Shown piece after piece: positions 7,949 to 17,776 of a stretch of 64,000 bases of DNA. Numbering within the stretch: position 1 is the stretch's first letter; every line of letters starts with the position of its first letter. The stretch is from the NCBI GenBank assembly GCA_002429385.1, contig DIZL01000029.1:1-64000 (forward strand), in the 5' to 3' direction. The stretch comes from Prolixibacteraceae bacterium UBA6029 (lineage in GTDB: Bacteria > Bacteroidota > Bacteroidia > Bacteroidales > Prolixibacteraceae). The notes under the pieces were generated by a model. That model did not search any database. It was not told the origin of the DNA and saw only the letters and a list, made by a program, of their open reading frames with translations. The translations under genes and the position numbers were made by a program.

Positions 7949-10228
7949 TCAGTTATCAACAGGCAGGCACAGTTCAATATACTTCTCCGCCCCGTTCTGC
8001 CAGTTAATCGTTGCTTTTGCTCCGTAGAGCAATGCAATCCGTTCCTGGGTATTCTGTATGCCAAAGCCGGTAAGCGGTCCATCGGGAAAAGCAGGACCAT
8101 TATCGTACACCCGAATTTTCAGTTGACTATCTTCTTTACAGACTAAAATCCCGATCAATCCGTTTTCGGTGATCTGCGACAAGCCGTGTTTAATGGCATT
8201 CTCCACCAAAGGCTGAATGAGCAGTTGCGGAATCTGTATATCCAGCAATTCCCGGGGACAGTCGATCTCAAAACTCAAGCGCTCTCCAAAGCGTACCTTT
8301 TCGATTTCAAGGTAGGTGCGTATGGCATTCAGTTCTTCGGAAAGTGTGTTTAGCTGTTTCTGCTCGCGGTTGATGGCATACTTGAAAAAGTCGGACAGCG
8401 CCAGCGCCATTTGCTCGGTTTTACGGGCATCGGTGGTGGCCAGACTGGCAATGGAATTCAGTGCATTATATAAAAAGTGCGGGTTGATTTTGGCCCGAAG
8501 CGACTGGAGTTCGGCTTGCTTTTGAAATTCGCCCATTTGTGCCAGCTCAACATCCTTTTGATTGATAATACTTTTATAACGATCGTTTAAAAATACATAG
8601 AGACATCGGGCAAGCGAAAACAGAATAACATTTGAGATTGATAATCCGGAATAGACTGATTTTAGAGTAAATGTACTTTCCTCTTTTATAGTCATACTAA
8701 ACCATAAAAAAGAGATTGACATCACAATGAAAGTGATGAGAAAAATGACAATAACCTTCGATCCGCCTAAATTGCGGTTTTTCAGGATCAGTCGTTCACT
8801 ATAAAAACTCAGGTTAATTGCAATTAAGCCTTGCAGAAGAAAAAGACAGAATACCAAAATTCTAAAATTGAGTTGCAAGTCCGATAAAGAAACTAATAAC
8901 AGGTAAATAAAACAAATTGCCATGAGGTATAAACCTTGTTTGTTGTATTCTTTCCAACTCCAATTGTGAGGTTTAAAAACGCCCTTTATTATCAGTCTCG
9001 TCAGGAAAATTGCAGGAATAAGTAAGGCAAGCAGAAAAAAGATAGTGTTAAGCTCGTTGTGATACATCTTTACCAGATACTGCCGATACGAGAATTGCAT
9101 AATGTATTGGTTCTTATATTGTTCCTTGAAATCGTCGGAATAAAGCGTATTCAAAATAAAAGCGTCAACGGGATGGAAAGTTATGCTTTCGGGTTTGTTT
9201 TCATCAAATACACATCCTTCAATTTCTGTACTCCCGGAATTCGAAGGAGAAAAGTCAACCAGCGACCTCATCAAATTGAAGTACAAAGTTCTTTTTCTAT
9301 CATCCTTAGATGTATTCGGAGAAAATCTTAAGTTAAAATCCTTCAATTGTATCGAACTTCCCATTCTCCTTGTTGAAAACTGAACAACAAAACCAGTTGC
9401 AGGCTCCAATAAGTTAAAAACAAGATTTGCTTTTCCTGAAGTCAGAAAAATTCTCCGGTTGGGGATAATCATTTTAAGTTGAACAATCAATTCGTTCATA
9501 CAGGTTGAATCAACCTGACTAACCTTTCCTTTTAATTGAATAGCAATATCATTTCTATAAATGATAGGTGTTTTTATCTCACCAAGAAATTTACTGCTAA
9601 TTGAATTCCAGGCCGTTTGTTGCAATTTAGGTGATAAATTCCTGGCTAATTGAATTGAGAAATCAGGCGAATAAAGCTTTTCAAGAATAAAGAGATCATA
9701 GGGAGAGAAAGTAATTGCTTTAAAATCCTTTTCTTTAAAGACGCTGCCTTTTAACTCATCAGAAGGCTGTTTCTTTTGCCCGCTAGAGAAAGTCAGCCCC
9801 TGAAATAATTGAGAATAGATGTATTGGTTTCTTTCGTACTTATTTAAATTCGCAGGAACAGGAAAATACATACCCACACTTTGAAGCTCGTGATTTCCGT
9901 TTAGGTTAATATTTACCGTATTTCGTTTCCCGTCATTGAGTCCCAGGATAAGATTGCCTGGCTTTGCCGATAACTCAATTTTCAGGTTAGGAATTGCACT
10001 TTGCAGTTGGGGAATCAACTCCGTTACAAACAAGGAATCAAGGGAAGTTATATCTCCCTTCAAATTAATGATAATGTCCTTTTTAAAAGTGTTGGGTTGA
10101 TTATCTTTGGGCAGCAAATTAGTCAAAATAAACTTCCAGGCCAATTGTTGCTGTTCTTTAGTTAGTTCTTCGGCGTAAGAAATCCCAGAACAGCAAAGTA
10201 CCAGCAGTAGTATAATAATTCGTTTCAT
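7949..10228 (-). CDS. LytS-type sensor histidine kinase with duplicated extracytoplasmic domain
   Basis: A 759-aa protein. The signal peptide is MKRIIILLLVLCCSGISYA. Two consecutive copies of one domain follow, at about residues 22-190 and 200-370. Each starts with L-x-x-x-x-QQ-x-AW, has a DI.I.LKG strand, and ends in FSPYDLFILEKLYSPDF or FHPVDAFILNTLYSDDF. About five membrane helices lie between 395 and 555. The His_kinase domain has NPHFLYN (His584), and the ATPase domain has NAIKHG near 677. The tail of each repeat recalls DUF2927-like domains, but that is a weak inference. It probably phosphorylates the LytTR regulator two genes downstream. Confidence 0.88.
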   Translation of the reverse strand: MKRIIILLLVLCCSGISYAEELTKEQQQLAWKFILTNLLPKDNQPNTFKKDIIINLKGDITSLDSLFVTELIPQLQSAIPNLKIELSAKPGNLILGLNDGKRNTVNINLNGNHELQSVGMYFPVPANLNKYERNQYIYSQLFQGLTFSSGQKKQPSDELKGSVFKEKDFKAITFSPYDLFILEKLYSPDFSIQLARNLSPKLQQTAWNSISSKFLGEIKTPIIYRNDIAIQLKGKVSQVDSTCMNELIVQLKMIIPNRRIFLTSGKANLVFNLLEPATGFVVQFSTRRMGSSIQLKDFNLRFSPNTSKDDRKRTLYFNLMRSLVDFSPSNSGSTEIEGCVFDENKPESITFHPVDAFILNTLYSDDFKEQYKNQYIMQFSYRQYLVKMYHNELNTIFFLLALLIPAIFLTRLIIKGVFKPHNWSWKEYNKQGLYLMAICFIYLLLVSLSDLQLNFRILVFCLFLLQGLIAINLSFYSERLILKNRNLGGSKVIVIFLITFIVMSISFLWFSMTIKEESTFTLKSVYSGLSISNVILFSLARCLYVFLNDRYKSIINQKDVELAQMGEFQKQAELQSLRAKINPHFLYNALNSIASLATTDARKTEQMALALSDFFKYAINREQKQLNTLSEELNAIRTYLEIEKVRFGERLSFEIDCPRELLDIQIPQLLIQPLVENAIKHGLSQITENGLIGILVCKEDSQLKIRVYDNGPAFPDGPLTGFGIQNTQERIALLYGAKATINWQNGAEKYIELCLPVDN

Positions 10229-10240
10229 GGTGTTGAATTT

Positions 10241-10265
10241 AAAGGTTTCAGCGAAGTAAACCTTT
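10241..10265. promoter_or_regulatory. Perfect 8-bp inverted repeat upstream of the histidine kinase gene
   Basis: AAAGGTTT (10241-10248) pairs with AAACCTTT (10258-10265) across a 9-base spacer, 13-37 bases before the start codon. It may be an operator or a leader hairpin. It does not resemble the usual direct-repeat LytTR sites. Confidence 0.4.
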
Positions 10266-10373
10266 CGGGAATGAATTTAAGAGATTATTCGGACAAGCTG
10301 CACAATTGGTGGGATAAACTGCATCAAACCACAACAAATGTCCCGAATAATGCTTTTCATCTATCCCTGAACG

Positions 10374-10690
10374 CTTATTCCCAGGCTATCCCGAAGGGAA
10401 TGGTTCTATTCTCTTTCATACCTCTTTCATACCACTGTCATACCTCTTTCGGTACAAATTCGAAACAAATTCGAAACAAATACATAACAAATTCGATACA
10501 AATACGTAGCCGTTCGAATTTGTTTCGAATTTGTTATGTATTTGTTTCGAATTTGTTTCGAATTTGTACTGAAAGAGGTATGAAAGAGGTATGAAAGAAG
10601 TATGAAAGTGGTACGACAGAGATAATACGATGAACCCTGCATTTCCTTAGCGATTCATCAGGGGAACAGTAGGGGAAAGCAGAAAAATGG
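10374..10690. repeat. Long palindromic 11-bp-phased repeat element, copy A
   Basis: The core 10406-10623 is a giant inverted repeat centred near 10510. Its right arm consists of ten consecutive 11-bp units from 10513 to 10622: five of the TTCGAATTTGT type, then five of the TATGAAAGAGG type. The left arm mirrors this. The flanks (TTATTCCCAGGC on the left; GCGATTCATCAGGGGAACAG on the right) are shared with the copy at 56286-56592, which is in the opposite orientation. ORFs through it (10271-10594, 10427-10642) are low-complexity artefacts. Confidence 0.8.
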
Positions 10691-10799
10691 AACCTGGATA
10701 GGGATTCATCAATGGATTCATGGATGAATTGAAACGAAGACCTCCCGACCTGGAATCCTTCTGTATAGATTGTAAACAGGGTTGGCGGCTTTCCTGAAG

Positions 10800-11030
10800 A
10801 AATATCCTCCTGTTTAGTATTAAACCCCTTTCGGGTTGTTTTTATCAACGTTTCCTTTGCCCCCGGCGATGCCGGGGGTCATGAACAGTAAACTCCTTCA
10901 GAGTTTAAAAAGCCAGAATTAAATAATGAATGCAGCATCTAACCCGAATGGGTTAAATATTAGTGACCCCCAATAAAATTGGGGGCAAACAAACAACCAA
11001 GACAACTCAACCCGGAAATGGGTTGAATAC
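10800..11030. repeat. Cluster of small REP-like hairpins
   Basis: Five or six short stem-loops follow one another: AAACCCCTTTCGGGTT (about 10825), GCCCCCGGCGATGCCGGGGG (10860-10879), AAACTCCTTCAGAGTTT (10890s), TAACCCGAATGGGTTA (10940s), CCCCCAATAAAATTGGGGG (10967-10985) and CAACCCGGAAATGGGTTG (11009-11026). They separate the phased palindrome from the CotH gene. There is no gene in 10229-11072. Confidence 0.7.
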
Positions 11031-11072
11031 ATAATGACTTTTTCCTTTCTCCCTTTTCCTTTTTCCCTTTAT

Positions 11073-14000
11073 CTACAGCTTCACCATGCGCTTCATTTCG
11101 CTGAAGCCTTCACTTTCGAGACGGTAGAAGTACACTCCTTTGGCAACTGGTCTGCCTGAATCATCTTTGCCATCCCAATAGAGGGTATGAACGCTGGATA
11201 TCTGATCGTCGCCTGACAGGTTGCGAATGATGCGGCTATTCATATCGAGCACCGAAATGTGATATTTTCCGGGAGTAGTCAGTTTAAATTCGATGTACGT
11301 TCCTTCACTGAATGGATTCGGATAATTCTGAAGCAATTCTGTAGTTGGCTTATCCAAAGGTAAATCACCGATGGCATCAGGAATATAAGCTGTATTTCGC
11401 AGTCCGGGAGTGCCGTTCTTCTCCGATAATACCCAGTTATACCCGTTGTTATTGTCTTTCATCGGGCTAAGGAGTTCGAGCGACCAGAGCTCATTTAATG
11501 AGTAGGTTTGCCAGGGCACATCATTCCCATAGTTTACCTCATCAATAAGCTGTCCGTCAGTGGCATACAGCTTGACGGCATCGACAGTGCTTCCCAGCCC
11601 GAATGTGAAGGTTCCGACCAGGTTTTTGATCGGACCAAATACTGCGGCTATCTTGACCAGATCATTGGAAACGACCAGGTATTCACCGGCTTTAATCCAT
11701 GTGCCTGATGGGAAGATAAACTGATGGGCGGGGTCCGAATCCGTCATTTTCCAGCCTGAAATGTCGAGGTCAGTAATCCCTTTGTTGTAAATTTCGACCC
11801 AGTCTCCCGGATCGGTGGTAGCAGCGTTGTTAAAACTGATTTCGTTAATTACTATGTTGTCGTAGTGGCTGCCATCACTTTCAAAAACGGCAGTGATCTG
11901 AAACCCGGTTGTTGGAGCAATCGTGATGGTTTTTGCAATATTTCCAGCCGCCAGGCCATCCCATCTTACAAAGCGGTAACCGGCTTTTGGTATGGCCGTC
12001 AGCGTAATTGGAACCTCCCTGAAATAGGTTCCGCGCCATGGGAACATAGTTAACTTTAATGAATTAACCTGGACGGAACCCTTCAGCGTATCCGTAAACA
12101 AATTAAAAACCTGTGGAGCTTGAAAATTATACTTTTGCCGGATGTGTGTGAATACATTGTTAGGTCGGGCTGTGACAAACGTTTTCATTTGCTGCACCCT
12201 GACCAGCCAATCGCTTTGCGATCCTCCGCTCCATTTCTGAAGGTGCCTGACCATTTCTTCACTGATCACATCCCGTTTCTGGTCTATGGCTTTGTTGATT
12301 CGATCTGGTAAAAACGTAGAGTTCATCAAATCGGCAAAACGGTTGATAAACTGATTTCGGAATCCTGTATTTTCGAGTAACTTGCGAAGGATAAGTGTTG
12401 ACCAGGGCGGATTAGGCCAGGACGGTCCATCAGTGGCAGTTGCAAAGGCCAGTGAATTTTCTTCAGGTGTTCGGCTGCCCCAGATGCCCAGACCAAAATC
12501 GACATCATGCATAATCCATCGCCAGCGACTGGTAGGATCGGTTGTTTTCCAGTACCTGATATTGTTGCCTGGCCAATCCCAGTTGGCATAAAAGATATTG
12601 GAAGCAAAATAATCGATGAAACTGTTGATGTCCATTTGAGCTGCAACCTGATTGTAGTTGGCCTGAACGATCATCGAATTCAAGTTCAGAAAATTATACA
12701 TCTTCCACCAGTCATCGGCGCTCCCAATAAGCGGAAGACCATTATTTTCGCACATAATAACATCATTGGCATTGACATTATCGTTGGAAGCAATAAAATT
12801 CTCATCAATCTTTTCCCGGATATTCAGTATTCCCCAATAAGCGCCATTCAGGAAAACAGTTGAAGGGCGGTAAGCCATCTGGTCAAAATTCAGTCCGATG
12901 GTTAACATGGATAATAATCCATCCCGGAACATGGTATTATTCCAGTCATTCCCCGAGTTGCGCAATACGATACTTTTAAATTCATCGAACGGTCGTTCTT
13001 TGAAGATTTTGTATTTGATGGTCTTACCGCCATAGGTCTTGCTGGCATGAATAGTCATCGACTTTTGGGCATTTGCCCTTGAATAGTTCCCGAATATTTT
13101 CACCCCGGCATCCAGATCAATCACCTTATCGCCGGTAGTTTCCATCATCTCGAAGTGGCAGGCCTTTTCCCAATCCTGCCAAAAGTTCGCTCCAAAGTTC
13201 GGACTTGCAGCCTCCGCATTTGGGCCAAGCACATAAATACCGGTATTGTTGTCCCACAAATCAGTAGGATTCATTGAAAGTGAAACTACAGCTAATTTTT
13301 TATTTGTATACTGAATGTATGAATTGGTAACCGTATTTCCCGGAAGAAAGCCTGATTTTAGAATCCTCGCCCTTAGTACTTTGGATGTATTGATGTTAAT
13401 GGCGGTTGAATAGCGATAAGACGAACGTGTAGGTTCTGAACCGTCAAGGGTATAATAAACAGAGTCGTTCTTGTCGGGTGCAGTCAATGCAACATTTAAT
13501 CCTGCGGAATAAATTCCACCCGGTAAACTAAACGCAGGTACGCCAATACTTTCACCTGATAACCCGTCACCTGTATTTTCCTTATCGGGTGTAGAAGTCG
13601 CGAAAACGGCCCAGGTCAATGGATCTTTAAGGGTTCTTCCATAAGAGGTGTTCAGTGAAAGCGCCCCTAACCTGACACTATCGGCAATTACCCCTGAAGG
13701 ATTTGAAAGGTAAACGGATTCGCCATCGGCGCTAATCTTGAAATTGGTGTGAAAATCAGTTGACACAAGGTTCAGGGTTACAACCTTACGGATACTATCA
13801 GGTTTTTCGTTTGTTCCAACAGAAAGAAACGGGATTGCAGACAAATCCGATGATGATACATCAGAGTTATGTATCTGAATGGCCAAAATATTTTCGCCTG
13901 TCTTGAGAAGTGCAGCAGGATTGCTGATAACAAACTTATCCGGTGGAAGATTCTGATACATCAGGGCTTCGTGCAGGCCCGATGAATATACGTCAAATCT

Positions 14001-14624
14001 GGGCAAATCCCCTTTGGCAACCATTTGAGCGCGGGCAATCTCCACCCCGTTCAGGTAGGCCACAAAACCATCGTCGTAATCCATATGGAGTACCATTTGC
14101 TGTATGTCTGCCGCATTGACAATAGTGAATTTTTTGCGGATAAATATAGATTTAGGCACCTGGACTACAGTCGCATCATCGTTATCACCGTAACCAAAAC
14201 CACTTTTCCCGGAAAGCCAGTTGGTATCATCAAAAGTATTTAAGCGCCAGTTGGTTGCAGGCTCCGTAGTTGGCACCAGGTATTTCCAGACATCTCCCTG
14301 TGAAATAATGGTGTTCCAGTTGACTGGTATTGCTATGCGGTCTTTTCCTGAAGCAAAGACAAGCAGAAAGTTTCCGGGTTTAAACTGAAAATCGGGGAAT
14401 ACCCACTTAAGCAGTTCAGCTTTTTTATCCGACAGGCCATAACCCTTGAGGTTTACTGAAGCCGTTCCGGCATTGTACAGTTCAATCCAGTCGGAAGTAT
14501 CTCCATCGCTATCGGTAATAACTCCGCCGTTGGAGCTCATTACTTCATTGATACGGATGGATTGTGCGTGAGTGTACACTGTAGAAAAGGCAAGACAAAA
14601 GGCCAGAAGAAAGAATTTCATCAT
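11073..14624 (-). CDS. CotH-kinase / lamin-tail-domain protein with type IX secretion signal
   Basis: A 1183-aa protein. The signal peptide is MMKFFLLAFCLAFSTVYTHA. Residues 20-110 form a lamin-tail domain (IRINEVMSSN...DWIELYNAG). About 365-430 is a chitobiase-type C-terminal domain (YYTLDGSEPT). About 440-800 is a CotH-like kinase fold (GVKIFGNYSRA, RWRWIMHDVDFGLG). A second lamin-tail domain (IVINEISFNN, DWVEIYNKG) lies near 925-1030. The last 85 residues are a type A sorting domain (LLQNYPNPFS, GVYFYRLE, final KRMVKL). It should be exported by the Por system and attached to or released from the surface. The substrate of the CotH domain is unknown. Confidence 0.9.
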   Translation of the reverse strand: MMKFFLLAFCLAFSTVYTHAQSIRINEVMSSNGGVITDSDGDTSDWIELYNAGTASVNLKGYGLSDKKAELLKWVFPDFQFKPGNFLLVFASGKDRIAIPVNWNTIISQGDVWKYLVPTTEPATNWRLNTFDDTNWLSGKSGFGYGDNDDATVVQVPKSIFIRKKFTIVNAADIQQMVLHMDYDDGFVAYLNGVEIARAQMVAKGDLPRFDVYSSGLHEALMYQNLPPDKFVISNPAALLKTGENILAIQIHNSDVSSSDLSAIPFLSVGTNEKPDSIRKVVTLNLVSTDFHTNFKISADGESVYLSNPSGVIADSVRLGALSLNTSYGRTLKDPLTWAVFATSTPDKENTGDGLSGESIGVPAFSLPGGIYSAGLNVALTAPDKNDSVYYTLDGSEPTRSSYRYSTAININTSKVLRARILKSGFLPGNTVTNSYIQYTNKKLAVVSLSMNPTDLWDNNTGIYVLGPNAEAASPNFGANFWQDWEKACHFEMMETTGDKVIDLDAGVKIFGNYSRANAQKSMTIHASKTYGGKTIKYKIFKERPFDEFKSIVLRNSGNDWNNTMFRDGLLSMLTIGLNFDQMAYRPSTVFLNGAYWGILNIREKIDENFIASNDNVNANDVIMCENNGLPLIGSADDWWKMYNFLNLNSMIVQANYNQVAAQMDINSFIDYFASNIFYANWDWPGNNIRYWKTTDPTSRWRWIMHDVDFGLGIWGSRTPEENSLAFATATDGPSWPNPPWSTLILRKLLENTGFRNQFINRFADLMNSTFLPDRINKAIDQKRDVISEEMVRHLQKWSGGSQSDWLVRVQQMKTFVTARPNNVFTHIRQKYNFQAPQVFNLFTDTLKGSVQVNSLKLTMFPWRGTYFREVPITLTAIPKAGYRFVRWDGLAAGNIAKTITIAPTTGFQITAVFESDGSHYDNIVINEISFNNAATTDPGDWVEIYNKGITDLDISGWKMTDSDPAHQFIFPSGTWIKAGEYLVVSNDLVKIAAVFGPIKNLVGTFTFGLGSTVDAVKLYATDGQLIDEVNYGNDVPWQTYSLNELWSLELLSPMKDNNNGYNWVLSEKNGTPGLRNTAYIPDAIGDLPLDKPTTELLQNYPNPFSEGTYIEFKLTTPGKYHISVLDMNSRIIRNLSGDDQISSVHTLYWDGKDDSGRPVAKGVYFYRLESEGFSEMKRMVKL

Positions 14625-15105
14625 CAGGTTGACGGATGTTTAAGTGTCGTCAAAAATAAACCGGTGGTAATAAATCAGTAATCACTGTGTTTCAGTGAAC
14701 TGCTATATATCATGCCTTTTTACATTTGAGCAGACATTAGTTTAGTTGGCGCAAAATTAGCAATCCTTGCGAGAGTCTGACCTATCAGGGGTAAAAATGA
14801 TGGATTAACGCTATCTGCTGTTCAATTTGCAGAAGAAAATAACCCTACTTAAAGATTGAAAAAATAACAGTAATTCGTATTTTTAGGATGTGTAACGATC
14901 AGGAATACAGATTTCTATGGAAAGACAGGAGTATAAAAAGGAAACAGAGAATATACAACAACCCCGGATTTCATTATCGTTTCTGATGCAAGGAGTGTAT
15001 ATATTGCATCTCAGACAGAAAAGCGGAATTAGGAATTTAAAGATTATGAAGGAATAAAACATCCCCGTCAGTTGAAACTGACGGCAAAGGATGAACATTA
15101 TAAAT
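14625..15105. other. Intergenic region with a REP-like hairpin
   Basis: No gene was seen; the small ORF at 14883-15098 has no family resemblance. Bases 15065-15084 form a perfect 9-bp stem (CCGTCAGTTGAAACTGACGG). Together with the adjacent GCAAAGGAT it recurs imperfectly in the opposite orientation near 58632-58659. Confidence 0.55.
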
Positions 15106-15147
15106 ACAAAAGCCCCCGTTATCCTTTACAGACAATGAGGGCTTGCT
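15106..15147 (-). terminator. Probable terminator of the 2-oxoacid dehydrogenase cluster
   Basis: Read on the minus strand, AAGCCCTC pairs with GGGGGCTT (one wobble), followed by TTTTGTATTT. It lies about 105 bp past the stop of the E1 gene. The loop is long (about 20 nt) and the T-tract short, so efficiency is uncertain. Confidence 0.5.
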
Positions 15148-15251
15148 AACTAATAATTAATCATCTATCTCTGAACTTAAAACTTACAATTTATAAGAGA
15201 ACTGATAGGATAAACTCCCTTCATCCTATCCCTTTTCCTTTTTCCTGATGA

Positions 15252-17720
15252 TTATACCCCCAGTTTATTCCTCCTGATCTGTTCAGGACTGGTAAAGTTG
15301 TTTTTCACCACATGGCCTTTCAACGGAACAATCTTTTCGTGGATGGCATCGATCAACCATTCGGCACAGGGAAAAAATGAGTCTTCGAGTTCGTAGGCAG
15401 GGGTAATCCAGTTACGCGAACCAACCACTACCGGCGGAGCATCCAGATCGTCAAAGGCCAGCTCTGAAATGGTTTGGGCCATTTCTTTCATGAATGAACC
15501 GCGCGTTGAAGCATCACCTGATATTACAATGCGCCCTGTCTTTTTCACCGATGCCAGCACCGGTTCATAGTTAAACGGACTCAGACTGCGGGCATCAATT
15601 ACTTCGGCTGACATGTTATATTTCTCCCGAAGGATATCGGCAGCTTCCAGTGCACGATACAAGGTTGCACCAATGGTCAGGATGGTTACATCTTTGCCTT
15701 CACGTTTAATGTCGGGTTCGCCAATCGGAATTTCATAATACCCTTCAGGTACACCACCTTTATGGAACATCTCACCCATGTCGTACAAGCGCTGGCTCTC
15801 AAAGAAGATCACCGGGTCGGTTCCCTGCAGGGCAGCATTCATCAGACCTTTGGCATCATATGGCGTGGCCGGAAACACTACTTTCAACCCTGGAATCTGG
15901 GCAGTCAGTGCGGTCCAGTCCTGCGAGTGCTGTGCACCGTATTTTGAACCAACTGAAACACGCAACACTACGGGCATTTTGATCACGTTTCCGCTCATGG
16001 CCTGCCATTTGGGCAGCTGGTTGAACACCTGGTCGCCGCAACGTCCTAAAAAGTCGCAATACATGATTTCAGGAATGACACGTCCGCCGCACATGGCATA
16101 ACCAATAGCTGTTCCTACAATCGAGCCTTCCGAAATTGGTGAGTTAAACAAACGGTGGTAAGGCAGCGCTTCGGTCAGACCGCGGTAAACAGCAAATGCA
16201 CCGCCCCAATCGCGGTTTTCTTCTCCATAGGCAATAAGGGTAGGGTCTTTGTAGAAGCGATCGATAATGGCCTCAAAAATGCCATCACGATAAGCATACG
16301 TTTTTATCTTAGAGTGCGCCTTGCCGTTTTCATCGAAGGCAAAACGTTCTTTTTTGGCAAGCTGTAATACACGAGGATTCTCAGCCATCGGATGATTCAC
16401 TTCAGGGGTGCGGTCTTCCATACGGTCAACCGACTCATTGCTGAACATCATTTCACCAATCAGGTTGGGATATCTGGCCGTATCCATGCGTGGAGAAACC
16501 TTATCATCGATGGCCAGCTTCAGACTTGATTCCATCAGGCTAACGATTGATGCTTTCACACCTGTCAGTTGGTCTTCAGTAGTAATACCGGCTTTTACCA
16601 GTTCGCGACCGAACCATGCAATCGAATCCTGGGCTTCCCAGGCTTCCACTTCCTCTTTCGAACGGTACGAAGATGCATCTGAAGGTGAATGACCGCTGTA
16701 ACGGTAAGTTAGTACATCAAGCAAGACGGGTCCGCGCTTTTCTTCCAGTATTTTGCGTTTGCGCTTATAGGCATCAATCACGGCCAGCGGATTGTATCCG
16801 TCAACGCGCTCGGCGTGAAGCTGATCGGCATTTACCCCTGCACCGATACGGGCGGCAATGTTATAACCCATCGTTTCACCACAGGTTTGTCCGCCCATGC
16901 CGTATTGGTTGTTCATGATGTTGATGATCAGCGGTAGTCCGCCTTTCATATCACCTTCCCAGAGTTCGTTATACTGGTCCATGGTTGCAAAGGCCAGACC
17001 TTCCCATACGGGTCCGCATGCCATCGAAGCATCGCCAATGTTGGCTACCACGATACCTGGTTTACGGTTTACCTTTTTATAGAGGGCAGCACCTACAGCA
17101 ATATCGCCTGATCCGCCAACGATGGCATTGTTAGGATACACTCCGAAAGGAGTAAAGAATGCGTGCATGGAGCCACCCAATCCTTTATTGAAGCCTGTTT
17201 CACGTGCGAAGATTTCGGCCAATGTTCCATATATCAGGAATTTAATAGCCAGATCTTTTACTGTACCGGAGTGATTGTTTTTTACCGGGGCAAAAGTGAT
17301 ACCATCGAAATGACTCTCCATCACCTGCATTAGTTGTTCGTCGCTCAGTTTAGCGATTGCCGACAAACCTTTGGCCAGAATTTCACCGTGGCTGCGGTGT
17401 GATCCAAAGATGTAGTCTTCGACTCCCAGTGTATACGCCATACCAACGGCAGCAGCCTCCTGCCCGATCGACAAATGAGCAGGACCAGGATGATCGTAAG
17501 CGATACCGTTGTAATCACCACGTATTTTGATCAGGTTCAGCATGGTTTCAAACTCACGGATCACCACCATATCGTGATAGATACGCAGCAAATCATCATT
17601 ACTGAAGTTCGCTTTTTCTTCTTCTACAGTTTTGTTATATTGATTCACAGGAATCGGGCTGAACGTTATCTCACCAGCTTTCCTGACTTCTGACGGATCA
17701 ATGAATTGACTTTTTGGCAT
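15252..17720 (-). CDS. 2-oxoacid dehydrogenase E1, fused alpha and beta subunits
   Basis: An 822-aa protein joining both E1 subunits. The alpha part (about 40-430) has the thiamine-diphosphate motif starting GDASMACGP near residue 228 and ending in NNQYGM, plus a SGHSPSDASSYR loop. The beta part (about 470-815) has FEAIIDRFYKDP, GEENRDWGG, FNSPISEGSIVGTAIGYAM and a DARSLSPF segment. It decarboxylates a 2-oxoacid and passes the acyl group to the E2 lipoyl arm. The substrate (pyruvate or branched-chain) cannot be fixed from sequence alone. It is the last gene of an E2-E3-ORF-E1 cluster. A purine-rich tract follows the stop. Confidence 0.88.
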   Translation of the reverse strand: MPKSQFIDPSEVRKAGEITFSPIPVNQYNKTVEEEKANFSNDDLLRIYHDMVVIREFETMLNLIKIRGDYNGIAYDHPGPAHLSIGQEAAAVGMAYTLGVEDYIFGSHRSHGEILAKGLSAIAKLSDEQLMQVMESHFDGITFAPVKNNHSGTVKDLAIKFLIYGTLAEIFARETGFNKGLGGSMHAFFTPFGVYPNNAIVGGSGDIAVGAALYKKVNRKPGIVVANIGDASMACGPVWEGLAFATMDQYNELWEGDMKGGLPLIINIMNNQYGMGGQTCGETMGYNIAARIGAGVNADQLHAERVDGYNPLAVIDAYKRKRKILEEKRGPVLLDVLTYRYSGHSPSDASSYRSKEEVEAWEAQDSIAWFGRELVKAGITTEDQLTGVKASIVSLMESSLKLAIDDKVSPRMDTARYPNLIGEMMFSNESVDRMEDRTPEVNHPMAENPRVLQLAKKERFAFDENGKAHSKIKTYAYRDGIFEAIIDRFYKDPTLIAYGEENRDWGGAFAVYRGLTEALPYHRLFNSPISEGSIVGTAIGYAMCGGRVIPEIMYCDFLGRCGDQVFNQLPKWQAMSGNVIKMPVVLRVSVGSKYGAQHSQDWTALTAQIPGLKVVFPATPYDAKGLMNAALQGTDPVIFFESQRLYDMGEMFHKGGVPEGYYEIPIGEPDIKREGKDVTILTIGATLYRALEAADILREKYNMSAEVIDARSLSPFNYEPVLASVKKTGRIVISGDASTRGSFMKEMAQTISELAFDDLDAPPVVVGSRNWITPAYELEDSFFPCAEWLIDAIHEKIVPLKGHVVKNNFTSPEQIRRNKLGV

Positions 17721-17776
17721 TATAGTAGATTTTAAATTGTTTCTTTTTGTTATGTGATTTATGCTTCAATTTATGA

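Noticed and set aside
10406..10623. CRISPR array reading of the TTCGAATTTGT and TATGAAAGAGG repeats
   Set aside because: Units are 11 bp, contiguous and without spacers, and no cas genes are near.
10271..10642. Overlapping ORFs on both strands with Asn/Lys/Arg/Ile-rich repeats
   Set aside because: They are read through the 11-bp palindromic array. A period of 33 bases in any frame gives an 11-residue repeat, so they are artefacts.
14883..15098. 71-aa Cys-rich ORF downstream of the E1 gene
   Set aside because: It runs through the REP-like hairpin and has no family resemblance.
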